The notes beneath the pieces are model-generated. The model had not been told where the DNA came from. It saw nothing but the letters and a program-made list of their open reading frames with translations, and did no database searches. Shown piece by piece: positions 7,619 to 14,778 of a stretch of 64,000 nucleotides of DNA. Each line of letters opens with the position of its first letter. Positions within the stretch are counted from its first letter, which is position 1. The stretch lies in contig NZ_FOJI01000015.1 in the NCBI RefSeq assembly GCF_900111235.1, positions 37,007 through 101,006 of the forward strand, given 5' to 3'. The position numbers and the translations under genes are program-made. The DNA is from [Clostridium] fimetarium. GTDB lineage: Bacteria > Bacillota > Clostridia > Lachnospirales > Lachnospiraceae.

Positions 7619-8363
7619 CCTCTAAGTATCCTTCCAAATGCTCTCGGATCAAAATTGGGTTGCTTCCGTTTTGAAGCATTATAATTCCATCAAGCATCAT
7701 GTATTTTGTTACAGTTTCATCGCCATCTAATTCTTTAAGCTTTGTTGCTATTGGGAGCCACAATATATTAGCCGAAGCAATACCATATAGTGTTGCAATA
7801 AATGCAGTCGCCACCTTACCACCAAGAGCCTCCATATCGTTCAAATCGGCAAGTACGTTAATCAGACCCAAAACAGTACCAACAACTCCCATCGTTGGAG
7901 CATATCCACCTGCGGCCTCAAATATCGAAATTCCCTTTGAATGTCTTTCTTCCATATTGCTAATTTTAGTCTCTAATGTATGCTTCATATTATCCAAATC
8001 TGTACCATCTATTACCATCTGTAGACCCGTAACAAGAAAAGGATCCAAATTCTCACCACTAGTAATTTTCTGTTCAAGTGACAACAATCCATCTTTTCTT
8101 ACAAGTACAGCTAATTCTTCAAAATATAACAAAATTGCATTTCTGTCCTCTTTATGTGTTGTAAATGCTATTTTTATCAGTTTCGGAATCTTAACAAGTC
8201 TTTTAGCTGGAAATGATACACCTAGAACAGCAAATGTTCCACCAAATATAATCAAAGCAGACGTCGGCGAAATAAGTTTCGTTACAATTCCCTCTTCCAA
8301 AATAAAGCCTATAACGAGTACCGCGAATCCCAAAATCAAACTGCCAATTGATACTATATCCAT
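7587..8363 (-). CDS. motA: Flagellar motor stator protein MotA
   Basis: The 258-residue protein has four membrane segments and the MotA/TolQ/ExbB core (GISIFEAAGGYAPTMGVVGTVLGLI, VATAFIATLYGIASANILWLPIATKL). A large cytoplasmic loop contacts FliG. The start is the ATG at 8363, preceded by GGAGG eight bases upstream; the longer frame from 8417 adds a poor N-terminus. motAB stands alone here, with its own consensus promoter at 8435-8463 and no other flagellar genes nearby, as in many clostridia. Confidence 0.95.
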   Translation of the reverse strand: MDIVSIGSLILGFAVLVIGFILEEGIVTKLISPTSALIIFGGTFAVLGVSFPAKRLVKIPKLIKIAFTTHKEDRNAILLYFEELAVLVRKDGLLSLEQKITSGENLDPFLVTGLQMVIDGTDLDNMKHTLETKISNMEERHSKGISIFEAAGGYAPTMGVVGTVLGLINVLADLNDMEALGGKVATAFIATLYGIASANILWLPIATKLKELDGDETVTKYMMLDGIIMLQNGSNPILIREHLEGYLEDEKEKTQRGE

Positions 8364-8434
8364 ATCAAAGTTCCTCCAAGTTTTTCTTACGTAATAAAAT
8401 ATTTTAAAATATAACAAAAAAGTCTATAATAACA

Positions 8435-8463
8435 ATTATACTTTGTATAATTTAAATAGTCAA
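8435..8463 (-). promoter_or_regulatory. Sigma-A promoter of motAB
   Basis: TTGACT (8463-8458), 17 bp, TATAAT (8440-8435) on the minus strand, about 70 bp upstream of motA. It resembles sigma-A rather than the flagellar sigma-D consensus. Confidence 0.8.
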
Positions 8464-8504
8464 CAATTTATACCCTTAGGTTTTAGAATATAGGCATAAA
8501 AATA

Positions 8505-8564
8505 GGGATAGAACCAAATTACATCCTAAAAACATATTTATAAGATGATTTTTAATTCTATCCC
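8505..8564 (-). terminator. Terminator after the DUF4914 gene
   Basis: GGGATAGAA (8505-8513) pairs with TTCTATCCC (8556-8564). On the minus strand the stem runs into CTATTTTTATG. It lies 30 bp after the DUF4914 stop codon. Confidence 0.7.
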
Positions 8565-8595
8565 GTTTATTATTTTGAAAGCTTAATTTATATAA

Positions 8596-10479
8596 TTAAT
8601 ATCTCATTGGAATCAATTCCATATAGTCTTGTAATGAAGCATCATTTAAAAAGCAATCTATAATCTGTTTTCCTAGTGGTTCAAGATCTGGAGTAATAAA
8701 TTTAACTAATTCCTCTTTAAAGAAATCTGTTAATATCTTTGCGCCAATATCATAAGCTTCGATACCGATTTCTCCTTGCTTTTCAGGTTGTAAAAATGCT
8801 TTTCTGATATATTGACCGTCTACTTTTATGGAATCAAGACAATATCCTAATAATGTGCAACGGGCTTCAACCAAATGTTCTTGTTTGAACTTTGCTCCGC
8901 CACGGCGCGCAATATATTCTCTTGAAATCCATTCAGGCATGAAACCTACGTCGTAAGCTCCAATGTGCTGATTCGGAATAATAATATATCTTGTACTTGT
9001 TGAACTACAAATCTGCTCTAACAATAAATTTGCCTGTTTAACCATCTTACCAGTAGCAAATGGCCAATAAGAACCAACGCCTTCGCTCTTCAGTGCGTTG
9101 CCTGAATTATCAACAATACTTGGATTCTTAAATCCTCTTGGTGCTACAAGTCTCCAAATCCATGCAAGTGCAGGTGGAAGTACATGCATCATACCCAATA
9201 TTCCGTATGTAGGATCAGACTTTGTACAAGCTGGACATCTAACGCCAAAGCTTCTTACATCAACTTCAACTGTTCCATCAACAATATCCGGCACCATATT
9301 TCTTGGAAATATTACTCTTGGGTTAGGACATGGTTTTCCGTTTGAGTCAAGTGTATGCTCCCAAGGAATACAAGTTGAATTAGGAGTGCCTTGTAAATTA
9401 ATAAATACAAGTGGCTGACTTGGTTGCATAAAAAGTCTTTCATAAGAAGGATTTTCACCATATGCAGTAATGCTATCTACTCTTAAGAACCAACCTGTCT
9501 CAGCATCGCCAACAACAAGCTTGTTGCTTTCATTTTGCATCTTAGGATGGCAAAGCGCCATATCATCCGTTACTGGACGTAATTCACATGTTTCAGAAAT
9601 TCTAAGGTAATTCTTTTCACCTGTTACGGTATTTTTTCCTAATAAAACTCTGTCATCTGCTTCTCTATGAACTTTTTCAAGCATCTCGCTCTTACCACCG
9701 CCAGATGCACCTTCGTGCATAATTACGATTTCATTATCATAAGGAGTGATTACCTTAACAGCTGAAGCATGACAGGTTGTCCAATCTTCTCTCTCACCAA
9801 TATTGAGTAATACGCTGTATACACCCTTTTTAGCACTTGGCCCTGGATACAAGTTATATGAAAATACTTCATGAACTTTTTCTAATCTATTGTGAACGCA
9901 AATCTGTTTTCCTTCAAAGTGTGTATGACGGAAAGGGGGAGCAAGATAAACAATTGCTACAGGCTCAAAAGGTGCTTTAATATCATCGATATTGAGACGA
10001 CCCTGTAAATCGGCAAGTGCTAGCGCAAAGTGGCCTGCGTTGGCTGGAGCGATAAGAATTGAAGGATATCCGTACTTTTCGCCACCTGAAAGGAAAGGTA
10101 AAACAATCAGTTCCTGTTTCTTTAACCATGCAAATGTTTCTTTTCTTAAGCCATCAAATTCATATCCGTATGTGTCATTGAATTTTGGTTTATCAGTTGG
10201 CTGATCGTCGGCAACGATAAGACTGTCTGGATCACGGCGACGCATATAATCATCAGGGTAGTTAATTACAACACCATTCTTGCATCTTGTTACAGTGGCT
10301 TCAACACGGTTGCCAACACCTGGGATTTCATATTCAACATTGTATTCATCTTTATCATCGCTTCCAAATGAGAGAGCTAAAAGTTCCTCTCTAGTTTTTG
10401 GAAATATTAATTTTTTGCTGCTAGTTAATATGTCCATTACATCATCATCTAATTTGATTTTACTTAAATATTCGTTCAT
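8596..10479 (-). CDS. DUF4914 family protein with kinase-type P-loop
   Basis: The 627-residue soluble protein matches what I recall of DUF4914, a large uncharacterised family of anaerobes. The clear motif is a P-loop EGASGGGKSEM at about residues 256-266, closest in form to HPr kinase/phosphorylase (GxSGxGKSE) and PEP carboxykinase (GxSGTGKT). Other conserved-looking stretches are APPFRHTHFEGK, a Cys pair in VRCPACTKSD, and YIIIPNQHIGAYDVGFMPEW. The start is the ATG at 10479, with AAGGAG six bases upstream. It has its own consensus promoter at 10740-10768 and therefore a leader of about 254 nt, and its own terminator. It probably phosphorylates a small molecule or protein using a nucleotide (inference); it is not an ordinary PEP carboxykinase. 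Confidence 0.75.
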   Translation of the reverse strand: MNEYLSKIKLDDDVMDILTSSKKLIFPKTREELLALSFGSDDKDEYNVEYEIPGVGNRVEATVTRCKNGVVINYPDDYMRRRDPDSLIVADDQPTDKPKFNDTYGYEFDGLRKETFAWLKKQELIVLPFLSGGEKYGYPSILIAPANAGHFALALADLQGRLNIDDIKAPFEPVAIVYLAPPFRHTHFEGKQICVHNRLEKVHEVFSYNLYPGPSAKKGVYSVLLNIGEREDWTTCHASAVKVITPYDNEIVIMHEGASGGGKSEMLEKVHREADDRVLLGKNTVTGEKNYLRISETCELRPVTDDMALCHPKMQNESNKLVVGDAETGWFLRVDSITAYGENPSYERLFMQPSQPLVFINLQGTPNSTCIPWEHTLDSNGKPCPNPRVIFPRNMVPDIVDGTVEVDVRSFGVRCPACTKSDPTYGILGMMHVLPPALAWIWRLVAPRGFKNPSIVDNSGNALKSEGVGSYWPFATGKMVKQANLLLEQICSSTSTRYIIIPNQHIGAYDVGFMPEWISREYIARRGGAKFKQEHLVEARCTLLGYCLDSIKVDGQYIRKAFLQPEKQGEIGIEAYDIGAKILTDFFKEELVKFITPDLEPLGKQIIDCFLNDASLQDYMELIPMRY

Positions 10480-10550
10480 ATAAACTCCTTCCCATCTGCC
10501 TTTGCAGTCTCTCAAGTATAATTTAAAATAGTGATTCACATTTTATTATT

Positions 10551-10590
10551 TAAGCCGGTATCTTTGGATTAATCCTTGGATATCGGCTTA
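10551..10590. other. Hairpin in the DUF4914 leader
   Basis: TAAGCCGGTATC (10551-10562) pairs with GATATCGGCTTA (10579-10590) with one mismatch, and an inner GGATTAATCC palindrome lies in the loop. No T tract follows on the minus strand, so it looks like a leader structure rather than a terminator. Confidence 0.5.
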
Positions 10591-10739
10591 CTTACAACTT
10601 ATTTATTTCTAATTTGCTTTGTCTTCCGAATGATTTAGTTTGATTATTGCTTTTATATTTCATATCATTTTTTGATTTATTTCACTGGGTTTTTATTCCA
10701 GCAATAAGAAGATACTTTAATTTACCTCTCAAGTTTTAT

Positions 10740-10768
10740 ATTATATGTCATTAATTCATGCATGTCAA
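10740..10768 (-). promoter_or_regulatory. Full-consensus promoter with long leader to the DUF4914 gene
   Basis: TTGACA (10768-10763), 17 bp, TATAAT (10745-10740) on the minus strand, perfect in both boxes. The predicted start near 10733 leaves about 254 nt of untranslated leader before the ATG at 10479. The gap 10480-10835 holds this leader, its hairpin at 10551-10590 and the direct repeat at 10778-10818; I see no gene in it. Confidence 0.8.
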
Positions 10769-10777
10769 TATAATATT

Positions 10778-10818
10778 GATGAGTTCTCACCTTTCTAATA
10801 TGATGGGTTCTCACCTTT
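10778..10818. repeat. Direct repeat GATGRGTTCTCACCTTT x2
   Basis: Two 17-bp copies (10778-10794 and 10802-10818) differ by one base and repeat with a 24-bp period. They lie between the stop of the epimerase gene and the promoter above. They could be a protein-binding site for that promoter or a chance duplication. Confidence 0.5.
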
Positions 10819-10835
10819 GTGAAATTCTTAATAAT

Positions 10836-11975
10836 TTAGATTGTTTGCTTGGTTATTCCCCATACGACTCTATTTACATACTCTGTATAGGACAATATAA
10901 TTCTAAGTACTTTATCAGATACATTGGAAACACTATAATCATCTACTTCTCTTAATGTATCTTTTTGTTGTGTTTCTAACACAATAAGTCCTTGCATTAT
11001 TCTTTGTTTTGAAAGACCAACCATCATAACTGTGGTTTCCTCCATTGCCTCTGGTCTTTCGTGACATTGTCTAATATTTAGCGCTTTTATCCCTAGAATT
11101 GAGGATTCTTCACTTATGGTTCCACTATCACTTAATACAGCTTTTGCATTTAGTTGAAGTTTAATGTAATCATTAAATCCAAATGGTTTAATTGTTTTCA
11201 CAAGTGGATTTAATTGAATACCCATTTCGTAAATCTTTTTTCTGGTTCTAGGATGGGTACTAACTATAATTGGTATATTATATTTTTCAGCGATTGCATT
11301 TAGGCTATCTACTAATTCTACAAAATTTTGTTCTATATTAATATTTTCTTCTCGATGAGCTGATACAACAAAGTACTCATTTGCTATAATGTCTAATTTT
11401 TGTAATATATCAGAATTTTCAATTTCTTTTCTTCTGGAAGTAATCACTTCATACATTGGACTCCCAGTTTTAATAATTCTATCTGATGGAAGTCCTTCTT
11501 TTAGAAGATATTCTCTTGCAATATTGCTATAAGGTAAGTTGATGTCTGATATATGATCCACAATTTTTCTATTTGTTTCTTCTGGTACTCTTTGATCAAA
11601 GCACCTATTCCCTGCTTCCATATGAAATATAGGTATATGCCTTCTCTTTGCAGCAATTGCGCATAAACAACTATTTGTGTCACCAAGTATCAAAAATGCA
11701 TCTGGTTTTACCTTTTCCAATATAGGATCAATTTTAATTAAAATATTACCAATTGTCTCAATTGCGTTATTGTTAGCTGCATCAAGAAAATAATCAGGTT
11801 TTCTTAGATTTAAATCCTCAAAAAACACCTCATTTAATTCATAGTCATAGTTCTGACCTGTATGTACAAGTATATGTTCAATTACTTCTGATTGTTCTAG
11901 CTTATTAATAACTGCTGACAAACGTATAATTTCTGGACGTGTTCCAACTACAGTAACCACTTTTAATTTTTCCAT
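10836..11975 (-). CDS. UDP-GlcNAc 2-epimerase family, CapG/FnlC type
   Basis: The 379-residue cytosolic protein has the non-hydrolysing UDP-GlcNAc 2-epimerase fold: VVTVVGTRPEIIRLS at the N-terminus, LVHTGQNYDYELN, HMEAGNRCFDQRVPEETNR, VSAHREENI and SDSGTISEESSILG. Its place after CapE- and CapF-like genes points to the last step of UDP-N-acetyl-L-fucosamine synthesis, C2 epimerisation of UDP-N-acetyl-L-pneumosamine (CapG/FnlC/WbjD), rather than ManNAc formation by MnaA. It is the third gene of this three-gene unit. A general MnaA role is the alternative. Confidence 0.85.
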   Translation of the reverse strand: MEKLKVVTVVGTRPEIIRLSAVINKLEQSEVIEHILVHTGQNYDYELNEVFFEDLNLRKPDYFLDAANNNAIETIGNILIKIDPILEKVKPDAFLILGDTNSCLCAIAAKRRHIPIFHMEAGNRCFDQRVPEETNRKIVDHISDINLPYSNIAREYLLKEGLPSDRIIKTGSPMYEVITSRRKEIENSDILQKLDIIANEYFVVSAHREENINIEQNFVELVDSLNAIAEKYNIPIIVSTHPRTRKKIYEMGIQLNPLVKTIKPFGFNDYIKLQLNAKAVLSDSGTISEESSILGIKALNIRQCHERPEAMEETTVMMVGLSKQRIMQGLIVLETQQKDTLREVDDYSVSNVSDKVLRIILSYTEYVNRVVWGITKQTI

Positions 11976-12005
11976 GTCTACTCATCTCCTCTTGAAATGT
12001 CAACC

Positions 12006-13124
12006 TTAAATTGATACCTCCATATAGTAAGTATCAGGCTTATCACGGTTAAAGAATTCATTTGCCCACATAATTGTAACCATATCCGTTTTTCCTAGAT
12101 TTTCAATGTTATGAGTATATCCTACAGGTATATCAATAACTTCCATTTTTTCATCCGTCACAAAGTACTCTATAATTTTATCTGAGTAGATATTTCTAAG
12201 ACGAATAACACCAGTTCCACTTACCACTAGAAATTTTTCATGCTTCGTATGATGCCAGTGGTTACCCTTTATAATTCCTGGTTTCGAAACATTTACAGAT
12301 ATTTGCCCTCTATCTGGCGTCTTTATAAACTCAGTAAATGAGCCTCTATTATCAAAATTCATTTTAAGCGCATAACTAAACGAATCTTCTTGCATATAAC
12401 TCAAATATGTACTGTATAGTTTTTTTGTAAATTCATCCGACACTTTGGGAATTGTCATATAGATACGGCTATCCTTAAACGAATAGATTTGTGATGCAAG
12501 TTCACCAAGTGCAACTCTATACACTACAGGGATTTCATAAAAAACTCCTTTTCTATTTTCCTTTTCTTTCGTTACACGAATTAATTCTGCCACTACATCA
12601 TCTATATATGCTAAATTTAAAATATAATTAGGATCATCTACATTTATAGGCAAATTGTGAGAAATATTATAACAAAATGTCGCGACCACACTGTTATAAT
12701 TTGGTCTGCACCATTTCCCAAATACATTAGGGAATCGATAGATCAATAATTTTGCACCCGTATCTTTTGAATATTCAAGCATTAAATCCTCCCCTGCCTT
12801 TTTACTTTTTCCATAAGGATTATCTAAAACTGCTTGGATTGATGAGGCCAACATAATGGGGCAAGTGTTTTTATGTTTTTTTAGTGCATCTAACAGGGTA
12901 ACTATAAACTCATAATTGCCTTTCATAAAATCTGCATTATCACTGGGCCGATTGATACCCGCTAGATTATACACAAAATCAGCATCTCTACAATAATTAT
13001 CTAACAAATAAGGTTCTGTATTGATATCATATGTATATATTTCATCTATTTCCAATTCATTTTTCAGCTGTGCGATTAAATTTTTTCCTATAAAGCCACT
13101 GGCTCCCGTTATTAGAATATTCAT
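12006..13124 (-). CDS. Bifunctional epimerase/reductase, CapF/FnlB type
   Basis: The 372-residue protein is a two-domain enzyme. Residues 1-240 are a short-chain dehydrogenase (MNILITGASGFIGKNLIAQL, the NAD(P) loop). Residues 250-372 are a cupin with a His-rich metal or active-site segment (KGNHWHHTKHEKFLVVSGTG). This exact SDR-cupin order defines CapF of Staphylococcus aureus, where the cupin epimerises C3 and the SDR reduces C4 of the CapE product, giving UDP-N-acetyl-L-pneumosamine. It sits one base after the CapE-like stop codon and before the CapG-like gene, so the assignment is strong. Confidence 0.9.
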   Translation of the reverse strand: MNILITGASGFIGKNLIAQLKNELEIDEIYTYDINTEPYLLDNYCRDADFVYNLAGINRPSDNADFMKGNYEFIVTLLDALKKHKNTCPIMLASSIQAVLDNPYGKSKKAGEDLMLEYSKDTGAKLLIYRFPNVFGKWCRPNYNSVVATFCYNISHNLPINVDDPNYILNLAYIDDVVAELIRVTKEKENRKGVFYEIPVVYRVALGELASQIYSFKDSRIYMTIPKVSDEFTKKLYSTYLSYMQEDSFSYALKMNFDNRGSFTEFIKTPDRGQISVNVSKPGIIKGNHWHHTKHEKFLVVSGTGVIRLRNIYSDKIIEYFVTDEKMEVIDIPVGYTHNIENLGKTDMVTIMWANEFFNRDKPDTYYMEVSI

Positions 13125-13125
13125 T

Positions 13126-14142
13126 TTATATCCAGCCTTTCAACTCATTATTCACATAGTCAAGTTTCAATAGCATTTCTTTGATTTCTACGACATTTAA
13201 ATTTTTAGTATTATTTGAGTTATATTCGTCCTCATTCGAAAGCTTCTGGCTACCTTCCACGAAATACTTATCGTAATTTAAATCTCTCTTATCGGCAGGT
13301 ACACAAAAAAAGTCGCCTCTATCCTCTGCTACAAAATATTCTTCTTTTGTGAGAAGTGTTTCATATTGTTTTTCTCCATGGCGTGTACCAATAATCTTAA
13401 TGTCATTCTTTGCTTTAAATAATTCCTTTAAGGCTTGTGCTAAGTCCCCAATCGTTGATGCAGGCGCCTTCTGTACCATGATATCGCCGGCCTTCGCATT
13501 TATGAAGGCATATATAACAAGTTCTACTGCCTCGTCAAGACTCATTAGAAATCGTGTCATGCTTGGATTGGTAATTGTAATTGGTTTTCTTGACTTAATT
13601 TGATCAATAAAAAGTGGTATTACGGAACCTCTAGAAGCCATTACATTTCCATAACGAGTACCACAAATTGTTGTTTTATCATTGTCTACAGTCTTTGATT
13701 TTGCAATAAATACCTTTTCCATCATTGCTTTCGAAATACCCATTGCATTGATTGGATAAGCTGCTTTATCAGTTGATAAACAAATTATTTTCTTCACTCC
13801 ACATTCAATTGCTGTTGTCAAAACATTGTCCGTTCCTATTACATTTGTCTTAACTGCTTCTAATGGGAAAAACTCACAAGATGGAACTTGCTTCAGCGCC
13901 GCTGCATGAAATATATAGTCAACCCCATACATGGAATTTTTAATTGACTGTAAATCTCGTACATCTCCTATGTAAAATTTCACTTTATTATTGTTATATC
14001 GCTTTCGCATATCCTCCTGCTTTTTCTCGTCTCTAGAAAATATTCGGATTTCGCCTACGTCTGTACACAAGAAACGATCTAATACTGCATTTCCAAAACT
14101 GCCAGTTCCTCCAGTAATCAAGAGTGTTTTATTAGTAAACAT
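13126..14142 (-). CDS. UDP-GlcNAc 4,6-dehydratase/5-epimerase, CapE/FnlA type
   Basis: The 338-residue SDR enzyme begins LLITGGTGSFGNAVLDRFL and contains FSRDEKKQEDMR, HAAALKQVPSCEFFPLEAV and CLSTDKAAYPINAMGISKAM. The usual Tyr of the YxxxK motif is Met (MGISK), as known for CapE/WbjB. It starts UDP-N-acetyl-L-fucosamine synthesis from UDP-GlcNAc. With the two following genes it makes the complete three-step pathway. The unit is separated from the main polysaccharide operon by a plus-strand gene and a terminator. Confidence 0.9.
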   Translation of the reverse strand: MFTNKTLLITGGTGSFGNAVLDRFLCTDVGEIRIFSRDEKKQEDMRKRYNNNKVKFYIGDVRDLQSIKNSMYGVDYIFHAAALKQVPSCEFFPLEAVKTNVIGTDNVLTTAIECGVKKIICLSTDKAAYPINAMGISKAMMEKVFIAKSKTVDNDKTTICGTRYGNVMASRGSVIPLFIDQIKSRKPITITNPSMTRFLMSLDEAVELVIYAFINAKAGDIMVQKAPASTIGDLAQALKELFKAKNDIKIIGTRHGEKQYETLLTKEEYFVAEDRGDFFCVPADKRDLNYDKYFVEGSQKLSNEDEYNSNNTKNLNVVEIKEMLLKLDYVNNELKGWI

Positions 14143-14315
14143 TTAATTACCCCATTTTTATAAAAATCTATATATTTTATAGTATGAATAATATTTTTTA
14201 ATGGAACTATCGCTTAACTCATTAATTTACAAAGTCTGACAAATATCGTAACCAAATACAGGCTAATAGCATAATATACTATAGAAATAATATAAAAAGA
14301 ATGGAAGGTGATTTT

Positions 14316-14654
14316 ATGAATTTCATAGATCTCTTTAGATTTTTTCTAATACTCATAGTACCTGGTATGATTTCTGCTGTCATTTTCGGCTTTATTGCAC
14401 GTTTGAGACAAGAACCAACAATCGCGACTACTTTAATTTTTGATTTTTGGATTTTTATAATTATGATAACAGGATTGTATTTCTTCAAGGGGATTGTAAA
14501 TATGCCTGGTCTTATAGCAAGTTTTGAATGCTTGAGCTTTACTAGACGATATGCTCTCCTTAGTGTTTTTATTGGAATTAATCTTGCAATTATGTCTGGT
14601 TTTATATACAGATTATTTTTTAGATGCAGATGGAGAAGAAGAAAAACTAGCTAA
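14316..14654 (+). CDS. Small membrane protein, unknown
   Basis: The 112-residue protein has three predicted membrane segments (LFRFFLILIVPGMISAVIFGF, LIFDFWIFIIMITGLYFF, YALLSVFIGINLAIMSGFIY) and a basic tail (RLFFRCRWRRRKTS). The start is the ATG at 14316, preceded by AAGGTGA at five bases; an ATG at 14301 is also in frame. It is the only plus-strand gene inside the polysaccharide region and ends at a bidirectional terminator. It is similar in kind to small DUF6338-like or holin-like clostridial proteins, but I do not recognise the family. Confidence 0.6.
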   Translation: MNFIDLFRFFLILIVPGMISAVIFGFIARLRQEPTIATTLIFDFWIFIIMITGLYFFKGIVNMPGLIASFECLSFTRRYALLSVFIGINLAIMSGFIYRLFFRCRWRRRKTS

Positions 14655-14687
14655 CTTATTTCATGCTACGAATAGTACACTACACTA

Positions 14688-14724
14688 AAGTCGCCTTTAC
14701 ATTATTTTATTGTAAAGGCGACTT
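14688..14724. terminator. Bidirectional terminator of the polysaccharide operon
   Basis: AAGTCGCCTTTACA (14688-14701) pairs perfectly with TGTAAAGGCGACTT (14711-14724) around a 9-base loop, between two convergent genes. Confidence 0.75.
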
Positions 14725-14778
14725 GAATTGTATATCACTGATTCATTCACCTTACACTTTTACTTTTCTCTTTTATCT

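Noticed and set aside
7699..8394. 231-codon plus-strand frame antisense to motA
   Set aside because: Pure shadow of motA; no ribosome site, and the motA product matches its family over its full length.
9098..9418. Plus-strand frame inside the DUF4914 gene
   Set aside because: Antisense shadow of a well-supported gene, no start signals.
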